DNA from: Candidatus Melainabacteria bacterium
GTDB lineage: Bacteria; Cyanobacteriota; Vampirovibrionia; Obscuribacterales; Obscuribacteraceae
Assembly: GCA_003151275.1 (NCBI GenBank)
Contig: PLXC01000147.1
Location: 62,001-126,000 of the forward strand
Direction: 5' to 3'
DNA length: 64,000 nt
How positions within the stretch are numbered: position 1 is the stretch's first letter; every line of letters starts with the position of its first letter. The notes under the pieces are model-generated. The model was given only the letters and a program-made list of their open reading frames with translations. It did no database searches and was not told the origin of the DNA. The position numbers and the translations under genes are program-made. Below, piece after piece: positions 18,953 through 27,268 of this stretch.

Positions 18953-19222
18953 GTGGACTGGAAGGTTAAACTTAACGCTGATGATAGCTCGTTGGCTCAA
19001 CTACAAGCAAAGCATACTGATCCGAGCGCAAAAGTTACGCGTGACGGCATTGATTGGTATCTTGAATCAAGTGAGTTCGAACTTCTCTCTGATCCTACAG
19101 CCGTGAGAGAAAAAGCAACTGCTATTGTTCAATCAGTCCTAGCATCAGCTGTAGGTCTGGGCAACGTCTATCGCATGCATTACGATGGCTCAAAAACTGT
19201 ATATCCAGCTGAATCTTCCTAA
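18953..19222 (+). CDS. Small hypothetical protein
   Basis: An 89-residue soluble protein with no recognised domain. I prefer the GTG at 18953 because GAGGAG lies four bases upstream; an in-frame GTG at 18941 overlaps that site. The sequence has ordinary protein composition (mixed helix and strand, WKVKLN and a final YRMHYDG). It is divergent from the TPR-matrixin gene and convergent with the next minus-strand gene, 23 bp away. Function is unknown. Confidence 0.65.
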   Translation: MDWKVKLNADDSSLAQLQAKHTDPSAKVTRDGIDWYLESSEFELLSDPTAVREKATAIVQSVLASAVGLGNVYRMHYDGSKTVYPAESS

Positions 19223-19245
19223 CCCGTTGGATTGACTGCCGGATT

Positions 19246-20475
19246 TCAGAGGTTGTCTGTTAGTTGTTCTAAGTAATCCTTCTGCGTCGTGTAGACGATT
19301 CCGTCACTAGCAGTGGTGCCAAAATCTCGGCGAATTTTTTCTGCGTCTTCCAGCTTCAATCTGATTTCACGATCAGGAGAACCAATCAAATTCTCGAATC
19401 CCTTTGCGACTTGATTTCGTTTGGCGATCTGCCAATTCAAGACTTTTATTACTGCAAGGCGAATCACTGGAACAAGCATGAATAGCGTTCCGTAAATAGC
19501 GAAGAACAAAAATACCATTGGCGGCTTGCTGACTCTGTGCGTGTATAAACAAAGCCACCAGAAAAGCAAACTGCCTAGAAAGTTTCCCACAGCCAACGCC
19601 AGGACGGGACGCAAAGTCTCTTTGCTCATTTTCGAGAATTGCCATGGTTTTTCTTCGATAAGCTCCGGCATGAATGTGTAGGACGTATTCGTGCTGCGCT
19701 GTTGCATGTTAGGAAACACATAGATCAGTTGACCCGATTCAGACAGTTTCGGATAACCGCTGAATTTGGAAAGCACTTTAAAAAGCGCCGGTTCATCATT
19801 TGCCGGGCGCCCTGTATATGGTGGCAAGTGCTCAGCGATTATGATGCCCTCGTTCAGTCGAATCACTTGAGCTAAGAGTTTCCAGCGTTCTTCAAGCAGG
19901 TGTTCATTTGGGTTTTCTTCGCCGAAGAGGAACGAATAGCAATCGAGCAGAAAGCCTTGACGTGATTTACCTGAAGGTTGCGTGTCCTGATCCACAGAGG
20001 TTTCTTGCTTCTTCCAAAGAACGAGGTCCTGAATAGCCACTCTTTTGACCAATCCCAAGAAATCTGCCCACATCGCCCCGACGTCTTGAGAAGCACCCAT
20101 ACCGGCACCGATTACGGTTTGGAACAACAATATTGTGCCAAAGATAAATAGGAATGACAAAAGGAGAATGACACCAAATGAGATGCGGAACAGAAAGAAG
20201 ATAGCTTTGAAAACGGTGTTCAATAAATTGAGCAGTACTTTTTTAAAGCCTTGAGCGTAGTATGCGTAGGCGAAATTCTGCGGAAAGTAATAAAACACCT
20301 CACCGACGTTTGTTACTTCTAAAGTTGCCTGACTTTGTGAGGCGACGGAATTTAACTCTTCAGTTACTTCGTTGAGCGAAAGCCCTGTGGTCGCCACAAC
20401 GTCAGCAACAGTAACGCGATTATTTAGATCGCGAATTGCCTTAATTACTTTTCGCTTTCGTGCTGATGTGCTCAC
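19246..20475 (-). CDS. Winged-helix membrane protein of a cyanobacterial-type family
   Basis: A 409-residue protein. Residues 1-65 look like a helix-turn-helix or winged helix (NRVTVADVVATTGLSLNEV), followed by FPQNFA and a pair of membrane helices (about 85-130). A soluble loop comes next, then another helix pair (about 305-365). I recall similar proteins of this order (N-terminal DeoR-like fold, then FPxNF and two helices) from Cyanobacteria, where the function is not known to me. This supports the cyanobacterial affinity of the window. It starts with GTG and has a poor ribosome site. DNA binding by the N-terminal fold is possible but unproven. Confidence 0.85.
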   Translation of the reverse strand: MSTSARKRKVIKAIRDLNNRVTVADVVATTGLSLNEVTEELNSVASQSQATLEVTNVGEVFYYFPQNFAYAYYAQGFKKVLLNLLNTVFKAIFFLFRISFGVILLLSFLFIFGTILLFQTVIGAGMGASQDVGAMWADFLGLVKRVAIQDLVLWKKQETSVDQDTQPSGKSRQGFLLDCYSFLFGEENPNEHLLEERWKLLAQVIRLNEGIIIAEHLPPYTGRPANDEPALFKVLSKFSGYPKLSESGQLIYVFPNMQQRSTNTSYTFMPELIEEKPWQFSKMSKETLRPVLALAVGNFLGSLLFWWLCLYTHRVSKPPMVFLFFAIYGTLFMLVPVIRLAVIKVLNWQIAKRNQVAKGFENLIGSPDREIRLKLEDAEKIRRDFGTTASDGIVYTTQKDYLEQLTDNL

Positions 20476-20732
20476 TTTCTGTCTCTTACGAGCAACGCAC
20501 TTTGATCCGAGGATAGTCTATGCAGCAAGCTGCCCGACTTATAAAGCGCACCTTCATTCGTTCCGTCTCTTTAATTGTGCATCTAGTAATATGTGCCCGA
20601 TTGCCATACTAACAGTCGGGACTTATCGCTGGGTTGGGTTTGTTTTCAGTTGAGCTACGAACTTGGCGAACCTTGGTGATTGCCGCGACCAAACCTCGTA
20701 CATTGTCTTAAGGAACGCGGATCGGTTGTGGT

Positions 20733-20765
20733 TAGATGCCGGCAAGGGTGCCGGCGCTCCCAGGT
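20733..20765 (+). repeat. REP-like intergenic repeat, copy 1
   Basis: A 33-base unit identical to the one at 20852-20884. It contains GCCGGC-AAGGGT-GCCGGC, able to form a 6-bp hairpin, followed by GCTCCCAGG. A partial echo of the tail (GCGCTCCCAG) follows at once. It lies in a 416-base gap (20476-20891) with no open frame. A third, related element is at 48217. Confidence 0.75.
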
Positions 20766-20851
20766 TCGCGCTCCCAGATTTGTTTTCAGTTGAGCACTAA
20801 GATTGGTGGATTGCCTGAACTAATCCCTATTTCTAAGATCGGAGCTGTGGC

Positions 20852-20884
20852 TAGATGCCGGCAAGGGTGCCGGCGCTCCCAGGT
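20852..20884 (+). repeat. REP-like intergenic repeat, copy 2
   Basis: Exact 33-base copy of 20733-20765. A second short direct repeat (TGTTTTCAGTTGAGC, at 20641 and 20781) precedes each copy, so a larger unit has been duplicated and has since drifted. This copy ends seven bases from the stop codon of the PHP-domain gene and could stabilise or end its transcript. Confidence 0.75.
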
Positions 20885-20891
20885 GCGAGTT

Positions 20892-23132
20892 TTAGAATCC
20901 TGTGCCGAACATTTGCGCTCCGGCGCCTGCCATCCAGCGAGTTGCCAGCGAATGCTGTGCCCCTGCCAATGGTTCGACCCAAATTGGTGCTGTCCACATG
21001 CGATCTAGATTTGATGTCTTTGGATCTGTTCTGCCGACTTCTACGTAATAGGCTGAACCTTGACCAACTTTGCTGGTCACCGGATCGAACGCGACAATTT
21101 GATTTGCGCTCAGCAGCTGACTGCCTGTCATCTTTTGTTCTTGCACAACTTCCGCCAACTTGCCGTCGCCGACTTTCTTGTCGCCCCACAATTTGACTGA
21201 ATAAGATGCTTCTGGGTCAATCTTTCCGTCGATTTTCATTTTTAGAGCCAGACTATCAACTGCGCTCTGATCCAAAATGCTTCCCATAACGAACTTATCG
21301 TTTGCAGTGAGCACGCCGCTCAAATTTTCTTTGCTTGTTGTAGCGATGGTTCTGCGTTCTCTCAAAGCATCGAGAATATCCACCTTATTCAAGCCTTTCG
21401 CATAAATTCCAGTGGCGCCTGGATTTCCAACTGGATCACCGAAGTGGAAATCGCGTCCGAATGTTGGACTGGCATGCACGCCTTTGTCCAGGTAACCGGC
21501 GAAGCTTGTCGGATCGAGGTTTCCAGTCGGAACTGTATCAACTGGATTCGGATTAAGGGCGCCGCCCTTGATCAATTCAATTTGTCTGACGTATGGGTCA
21601 ACGAATCGGCTCAGCCATTCGGCTTGATTTTTAAATGACTTTTGACCATAGTCTCTGCTGCGACTTGCTGCAGGCGTATTCGGATTTTCGTCGGCAAGAT
21701 AGCGTGGATGGTTGAGCTGGATCACCGGTGTGTTTCCGGTCGTATCCTTCATTCCATCTAGATGTGTGACCATACTCTTGTAGTCGCCGTCGTTGTATTT
21801 GACCACGTCTGGTACAGAGACTACGGGCTCTGGCTCTTTGCCAACCAGGCGAGCCATAAAGCTTGTTAAAGCACCGGGTTGCTTTTTGACGCTCTCAAAA
21901 AATGTCGGCACTTCGAAAAGATTGATGTGATTAACACCACCGATGTGGGCGGCAGCATTTGAGTCAGCTCTTGCTTCAGCGAGATCGAATGGATGTCCGT
22001 CTGGCATTGTTTCGCCAATCGATTCAGCGCCAGCCATTCCGTGAGTATGTCCGCCGCCGCCTCCGCCAACCTTGCCGATGGTGCCCATCTCAACGCCTAC
22101 GAGCGATAAGTGATCTGGGTTTGTGGTCGCCTTGGCGTCAGCAAAGGTCTGTGCGTATTCGATTGGATTTTCTGCAACTGTTGGTGTGCCAGCTTGATCA
22201 GGTGTGCGGGGATCGTCTTTGCCTACTCCGCCACGTGCTGCAGCGTGGTTGTGATCGGTGATCGTGGTGACTTGCTGCCCTTCTGTCTGAGCGCGGTTGA
22301 ACAAATCTTTTGGCAGTCCCATTCCGTCGGAGTAGCGGGAGTGTCCGTGCAATGAGCCGTAATACATGGTCAAGTCGTCAGCGCTACCGGTTAGCGAGCG
22401 ATCGACTGTTTCATTGGCGATGCCGTATTGCTGCAAACGACGACCGAGAGCTGTTAATGGCTTAGCGGTTGTTAGTGATTCTGCTGTCGTAGGAGGAGCG
22501 TCCATCTCCAAGTTGGTGTTCAAGATGCCGCGAGATTTAGCTTTGACGGTGCCAACGTCCAGCGCTGTTCCACCCATCGGCGTTTCTGCGCCAGGAGTGG
22601 TCTCAGAGCGCGAAAACATGTTGCGCATTTTTCCGGCCCAGGAATCTGTCGCCAACATCGCTTCGTTTTCGCCTTTAAGAATGAAGCGCTGGCTTTTCTG
22701 GGCGAAAGCACCGAAGGCTGTATCGCTTGTTGCTACGTTATGTCCGAAACTGGCTCCAGCAAATCCTCCGGCTAAGTTTAGTCCTAGATCGACTGAACCC
22801 GCCACAGCGCTCTTGGCCAAATCTTTGGAAGCTTGATCGAGACTCCCACCGGGTCGATTAGCCTGATCTTCTGCTTCTCTAACTTTGTTTACCGCCCCGA
22901 TCACCATCGGAATTGTGAAAGCGGCGCCGATAATCATGCCGGCAGGTCCTCTGGCCGGAATGATGTAGCCAAGTCCCGCACCCATTAGCGCCGAAGTAGC
23001 TAGCGTCTTAACTGTGACAATAGCAGTATCGACGGGGTGATCGTATGCTTCTTTGATGAACTGGGCACCTGCGCTAGGCAAGTCTTGGGCTGCTTTCAAG
23101 GTGACGTCTAGGGTTCCGATTCTGTCTGCCAT
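20892..23132 (-). CDS. PHP-domain metal-dependent phosphoesterase-like protein
   Basis: A 746-residue protein. The N-terminal part (about 25-150) contains Gly/Ala-rich hydrophobic helices that could insert in a membrane. A PHP domain follows, starting with H262-G-H264-SRYSDG and continuing with TITDHNHAAARGG and VGVEMGTIG, which supply the usual metal-binding His, Asp and Glu. A further strand-rich region (about 600-730) ends the protein. PHP enzymes hydrolyse phosphate esters with two or three metal ions. A His/Gly-rich insert (GGGGGGHTHGMAG) may add metal binding. There is no cleavable signal peptide. The ATG follows GAGG. The specific substrate is unknown. Confidence 0.87.
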   Translation of the reverse strand: MADRIGTLDVTLKAAQDLPSAGAQFIKEAYDHPVDTAIVTVKTLATSALMGAGLGYIIPARGPAGMIIGAAFTIPMVIGAVNKVREAEDQANRPGGSLDQASKDLAKSAVAGSVDLGLNLAGGFAGASFGHNVATSDTAFGAFAQKSQRFILKGENEAMLATDSWAGKMRNMFSRSETTPGAETPMGGTALDVGTVKAKSRGILNTNLEMDAPPTTAESLTTAKPLTALGRRLQQYGIANETVDRSLTGSADDLTMYYGSLHGHSRYSDGMGLPKDLFNRAQTEGQQVTTITDHNHAAARGGVGKDDPRTPDQAGTPTVAENPIEYAQTFADAKATTNPDHLSLVGVEMGTIGKVGGGGGGHTHGMAGAESIGETMPDGHPFDLAEARADSNAAAHIGGVNHINLFEVPTFFESVKKQPGALTSFMARLVGKEPEPVVSVPDVVKYNDGDYKSMVTHLDGMKDTTGNTPVIQLNHPRYLADENPNTPAASRSRDYGQKSFKNQAEWLSRFVDPYVRQIELIKGGALNPNPVDTVPTGNLDPTSFAGYLDKGVHASPTFGRDFHFGDPVGNPGATGIYAKGLNKVDILDALRERRTIATTSKENLSGVLTANDKFVMGSILDQSAVDSLALKMKIDGKIDPEASYSVKLWGDKKVGDGKLAEVVQEQKMTGSQLLSANQIVAFDPVTSKVGQGSAYYVEVGRTDPKTSNLDRMWTAPIWVEPLAGAQHSLATRWMAGAGAQMFGTGF

Positions 23133-23294
23133 TTAGGGCGTCCTCATCAGGTTGGTGGAGCTATTCTATTGATAACCTGCGCCTGTTCCATTGGGGAAAT
23201 TACGCAAAACTTGTAGTTCTTATGGAATTAGCTAAAAAGTCTTCCAATGCATCTGTGTGGGACAATGTAGGCTTCGCTCAGGGGAGTCAAATCT

Positions 23295-23777
23295 GTGCTG
23301 CATTCTTGTTGGAAAACAGAAACTCTCTGTTTGCTACTCATATTTTGTTGTGCACCAAATACGGTGCTTGCTCAGGATGAGCCGACCGCACGCGGCGTTG
23401 AGCTTTCGCCGGAAAGGGCACAGTCTGCGCCTATGCCTGTCGCACAGCCACCATCCGGTACGGTGGTCAGCGGTCAAATCACCGAAGCGAAGGCAGGCAG
23501 AAGGTTAAGTCGGTCCGGCTCCTTGAGCATTCAGTTTAATGATTTGCGACTTCCTGGCGGTGCCAGCTTCCCTATTAGCGCACATTTACTTGGAAGCATC
23601 GGCAGATATAAGGACGTCAACGCAGTAGAGCGCGGAGAAGGATGGAAAGCGAAGCTTGGGCAGCTTGCCCTGCGCGGCGGCGGAGCTGGGCTGGGCGCGG
23701 CGCTTGGCACGGGTTTGGGCGCTATCGTCGACGGCGGCGGCGGCGCAGGCACCGGAGCTTGGGCTATAGTCATTTAA
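23295..23777 (+). CDS. Small secreted protein with C-terminal glycine-rich segment
   Basis: A 160-residue protein starting at GTG, eight bases after GGGGAG. A signal peptide (about 1-26, ending VLA) precedes a Pro-rich stretch. A conserved-looking segment RLSRSGSLSIQFNDLRLPGG follows, a pattern seen in many envelope and secretion proteins of unclear role. The end is a Gly/Ala-rich hydrophobic run (about 120-160) resembling a glycine zipper. It precedes the kinase cluster by 166 bases on the same strand, so cotranscription is possible. Function is unknown. Confidence 0.7.
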   Translation: MLHSCWKTETLCLLLIFCCAPNTVLAQDEPTARGVELSPERAQSAPMPVAQPPSGTVVSGQITEAKAGRRLSRSGSLSIQFNDLRLPGGASFPISAHLLGSIGRYKDVNAVERGEGWKAKLGQLALRGGGAGLGAALGTGLGAIVDGGGGAGTGAWAIVI

Positions 23778-23943
23778 ATCATTTAATCGCGGGCGTTAGC
23801 AATGAAGCGAGCGTCGGTGTTTGCGTTAGGGCTACCTGGCTGCCATAGCAGCCTTTGTGGACATACATACATGGAGCGGGTGCAGCGATGGCTGCCCTTA
23901 CGTGCTGGGCATAATGACTTGTGGGTGTTATTGACAGGGCAGC

Positions 23944-25431
23944 ATGTTCAAAATCAAAAAAACTGCCAAGCTCAAAGCGATCACATATCGCTCGGTGCCT
24001 GGAGCACACTTTAGACTCAAGCTTCGGGAGTTCGATTCTAGCTCACAAAGTGCGCTCTATCTATTACTGCTATTTCTGGCCGGTTTGGGAGTGGCTAGCA
24101 CCTATTTCGTGCCTTTTTTGACTATTTTTTGTCTTCCATTTCTGGCGTTGATGGCTGGAGTAGCTCTCTTGTGCGTTGCCAGCGATATGATCAGCATCGG
24201 AGAAAGAGGCGTTTCCTTTCCCATTACCACTTGCCTAAGCTTAGGTGGTCGCACGATTCGATTGTGGTCGGATGTCGAATCGGTTGAAATCATTTCTGCG
24301 ATGGGCAAGTTAGATTCTCCAATTCGTAAGGGCGGAAGCGCGCTGCGATTGGTTTTTAAGTCCGGTGGCACACTTACTTTGCCGCTGCAAAAATTTACTA
24401 GAGAAAGTGTCGGTTCCTTCGTTGCGGCATTACAAGAGTGGGCTCGTGAAGGTTCGCAGGTGGACCGCCAGCTTGAACATGTGCCCCGCTTGTGGGATCT
24501 AGAGAATGGCGATTTGAGCGATGTGAAAGAGCTGTCTTACACAAAGTTTTGGGAAGAGGAATTAGCAAACAACTATAGTTTTACCGCCTTTGTGCCACTA
24601 CAGGTGGGGCAAAAATTACGCAATGACACTTTAGCGGTCGTGGGGCAAATAGCTGCCGGTGGATTTTCTGCGATCTACACAGTGAAGGAAGATCGAGGCG
24701 GCTTGTTTGTTTTGAAAGAGTCTGTCATACCAAGCACCACTGATGAAAAGACGAAAGAGAAAGCTAAAGAACATTTCAAACGAGAAGCAGAGATTTTGAT
24801 CAAACTCGATCACCCGAACATAGCAAAGGTGATCGATCACTTTGTCGATAACGCGCGCGATTATTTGCTTCTAGAATATATCGAAGGTCCGGATGCCCGC
24901 GATCTGGCCCGTCAAAAGGGAAAGCAGCCCGTTGAAAGTGTTTTAAGATGGGCGAAGCAGATGGCTGATGTGTTGCAGTATTTGCACACACAAAATCCGC
25001 CTGTGATTCACAGAGACATTTCGCCTGATAACATCGTTATCAACAAAAAGGGCGATGCTGTGCTCATCGACTTTGGCGCTGCGAATGAATTTGTTGGTGA
25101 AGCTACAGGCACACTGGTCGGCAAGCAAGCCTATATGTCACCTGAGCAAATCAGAGGGAAAGTGACACCCCAAAGCGATATTTACTCGCTGGGTGCGACG
25201 ATCTATTTTCTTTTGACGGGAAAGGATCCAGAGCCACTAACATCTTCGCGCCCTAGAAAAATTGATGAATCAATTTCGACGCCTCTCGATGATTTGGTGC
25301 ACGCGTGCACCAAACTCGATTTAGCAGAACGCGTCAAAGACGCAGGCGAACTTAAAGAACGACTCAACTCGGTTACAAGCAAGAAGACACCCGCTGCAAT
25401 CGGCATGGATAGAGGTCGCGAAGATGTCTGA
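23944..25431 (+). CDS. Membrane Ser/Thr protein kinase, first of array
   Basis: A 495-residue protein. Two membrane helices (about 35-80) and a strand-rich, PH-like domain (about 90-180, opening with LWSDVESVEI) precede a Hanks-type kinase domain (about 230-480). All catalytic elements are present: Gly-rich loop AAGGFSAIY, Lys258, HRD with Asp358, Asn363, DFG with Asp376, SPEQ and SDIYSLG. It should be an active kinase anchored to the membrane. It is the first of four overlapping genes with the same architecture; the next starts 8 bases inside its 3' end, indicating translational coupling. Its substrates may be the following family members. Confidence 0.94.
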   Translation: MFKIKKTAKLKAITYRSVPGAHFRLKLREFDSSSQSALYLLLLFLAGLGVASTYFVPFLTIFCLPFLALMAGVALLCVASDMISIGERGVSFPITTCLSLGGRTIRLWSDVESVEIISAMGKLDSPIRKGGSALRLVFKSGGTLTLPLQKFTRESVGSFVAALQEWAREGSQVDRQLEHVPRLWDLENGDLSDVKELSYTKFWEEELANNYSFTAFVPLQVGQKLRNDTLAVVGQIAAGGFSAIYTVKEDRGGLFVLKESVIPSTTDEKTKEKAKEHFKREAEILIKLDHPNIAKVIDHFVDNARDYLLLEYIEGPDARDLARQKGKQPVESVLRWAKQMADVLQYLHTQNPPVIHRDISPDNIVINKKGDAVLIDFGAANEFVGEATGTLVGKQAYMSPEQIRGKVTPQSDIYSLGATIYFLLTGKDPEPLTSSRPRKIDESISTPLDDLVHACTKLDLAERVKDAGELKERLNSVTSKKTPAAIGMDRGREDV

Positions 25432-27268
25432 GCAACCCGGTCTCGTCGCTCATGAAAAGCAGCCAGGACTTGTCGCTCAGGAGGGGCAACCGGAATTTGT
25501 CGCTCAGGAGGGGACAACAGATCCTGTCCCAGAGGATGTGCAACCGGAACTTGTCGCTCAGGAGGAGAAACCACCAGAACTTGTCGCACCTGAGAAGCTA
25601 AATCCCATCGCCACCGCCGACGATGATAAGACACTTGTCTCCGGAGATCTGCCTTCTGCTAGTCACGCACATCGTGAACGTGAGATTGCTCTCAAGCCTT
25701 ACCAGCAGACTGAAGTTCTTATCCAATATGGACATCTAGAGGAAGACTTGCAGCAGCTTGCCATGGCAACGCATCGTCAAACCGAGCGCCAGCAAGAATT
25801 CGGTTTGGCGATGATTTTCGGCATGGCCGCTCCATTCGTAACTATAGAAACTATCTATGCGTCTTTCAAAATGCTAGCACCTGAGTTGATGGTGACGATC
25901 GCGAGAATGACATGGCCAGATGGGCAGTCCCATACGCCAGAATTTTTGGCAGATCAGTTTCATGGGTTGCTCTATGCAATTGGCGGACCAATTATAATCG
26001 TGGGTTTGATCCTGTTCGGGCTGTATCGTCTTCATGCGCTCGGTCCCTGGGGACCCTTCGCGCCAACGCACATCGGATTGCTGCCATCTGGCGTAAGGCG
26101 TCACTGGAAAAGTCTGTTCGTTTCTTGGACACCCGGGCTTAGACCTTGGAACGAAGTTAAATCTGTAGAACTGCGCGAATATGGAAGGAAAAAGCAACGT
26201 AAACGTATCACGCTGAGATACGCAAAGAGGCGGCCGCTTTCAATCGAAGTTACCGCAATCCGAAGAAATCCTGAGAAGGAAGCACTGGCAAATGCGTTGC
26301 GCTTTTATCTGCCGACTCATGTCCAAGGAGAATTGCCGCAGCTTTTGGAGAAGACGCTTCCGAAACAAAATCGCTATACGGAAATTTGGACGCAAGCATT
26401 GCTGAACAGACCGCAGCGACTTTTGCTTACGGCTCTGGCTCCTCAAACGGTATTGCATGAAGGGCTCTACACCATTAAGGAACAGATTGGGGCCGGTGGG
26501 CAAGGCACTGCATATTTAGCTGAATCAGCTCACGGCTTGATATCAGATGTAGTGCTTAAAGAATATGTTTTGCCGGATCATAATAATGTGCACGATCGCC
26601 GCCGTGCTCTTAAACGGCTTGAGGACGAAGTGCAGATATTGAGCCGTCTGAGTCATCCGCAAATAGTTAGATTGCATGACGTCTTCATAGAAGACCATCG
26701 AGCTTATCTGGTGTTGGACTATATTGATGGACCGTCCTTGAAATCGATTATCGGCAAAGATGGAAAATTTGATGTTGCCAAAACAACTGAGCTCGCGTTG
26801 CAGATGTGCGCGATGTTGAACTATCTGCATTCGCTGTCACCTCCCCTGGTGCATCAAGACTTTACGCCGGATAACCTGCTTTTGACCACAGCTGGAATTT
26901 TGAAACTTGTAGATTTCAACGTCGCCAAAGAGAGTGCAACAACTAAAACTAGTCTCGTAGTAGGCAAACAGTGCTACATGCCACCAGAACAATTTCGCGG
27001 CAAGACAAGCGTGCAAAGCGATATTTATGCTATGGGCGCCTCGCTTTTCTTCCTCCTCACTGGTAAAGATCCAGAGCCGTTAACAGCTTCACATCCCAGA
27101 AATTTTATTGCTGATGTGCCTGAAGAACTTGACCGTATTATCGCGCGCTCGACTGCTTTAGACCCGGAGAGTCGCTATTCATGCGCTGCGGATTTCGAAA
27201 ATGATCTGCGGAATTTTGCCGAAAGCCTTGGCGACGTCACTGCTGCTATTGAGATGGAGCCGGTATGA
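25424..27268 (+). CDS. Membrane Ser/Thr kinase with altered HRD and DFG motifs
   Basis: A 614-residue protein with an N-terminal repeat tail (about 5-60, PELVAQE-like units), two membrane helices (about 125-150 and 180-205), a PH-like domain (about 235-300) and a kinase domain (about 350-600). The ATP lysine (Lys379), the catalytic Asp479 and the Mg-binding Asp497 remain. However HRD reads HQD and DFG reads DFN. It may be a slow or unusually regulated kinase. The end of the domain (LTGKDPEPLTASHPR) closely matches the first kinase, showing duplication. The gene overlaps both neighbours, by 8 bases upstream and 4 downstream. Confidence 0.93.
   Translation: MSEQPGLVAHEKQPGLVAQEGQPEFVAQEGTTDPVPEDVQPELVAQEEKPPELVAPEKLNPIATADDDKTLVSGDLPSASHAHREREIALKPYQQTEVLIQYGHLEEDLQQLAMATHRQTERQQEFGLAMIFGMAAPFVTIETIYASFKMLAPELMVTIARMTWPDGQSHTPEFLADQFHGLLYAIGGPIIIVGLILFGLYRLHALGPWGPFAPTHIGLLPSGVRRHWKSLFVSWTPGLRPWNEVKSVELREYGRKKQRKRITLRYAKRRPLSIEVTAIRRNPEKEALANALRFYLPTHVQGELPQLLEKTLPKQNRYTEIWTQALLNRPQRLLLTALAPQTVLHEGLYTIKEQIGAGGQGTAYLAESAHGLISDVVLKEYVLPDHNNVHDRRRALKRLEDEVQILSRLSHPQIVRLHDVFIEDHRAYLVLDYIDGPSLKSIIGKDGKFDVAKTTELALQMCAMLNYLHSLSPPLVHQDFTPDNLLLTTAGILKLVDFNVAKESATTKTSLVVGKQCYMPPEQFRGKTSVQSDIYAMGASLFFLLTGKDPEPLTASHPRNFIADVPEELDRIIARSTALDPESRYSCAADFENDLRNFAESLGDVTAAIEMEPV
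25445..25590 (+). repeat. Coding repeats of about 27 bp at the kinase N terminus
   Basis: Degenerate units of about 27 bases encode nonapeptides around (P)EL/FVAQE. The core GTCGCTCAGGAGG recurs at 25472, 25499 and 25553. The repeats form an acidic, Pro/Gln-rich cytoplasmic tail absent from the other three kinase-like proteins. Each core contains AGGAGG, but no start codon follows at a useful distance. Confidence 0.7.

Noticed and set aside
22366..22836. A 156-residue plus-strand frame opposite the PHP-domain gene
   Set aside because: It is antisense to a well-supported gene, has no domain features and mirrors its codon pattern.
25472..25570. Internal translation starts at the repeated AGGAGG in the second kinase
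   Set aside because: No ATG, GTG or TTG in a suitable frame stands 5-10 bases after these sites.
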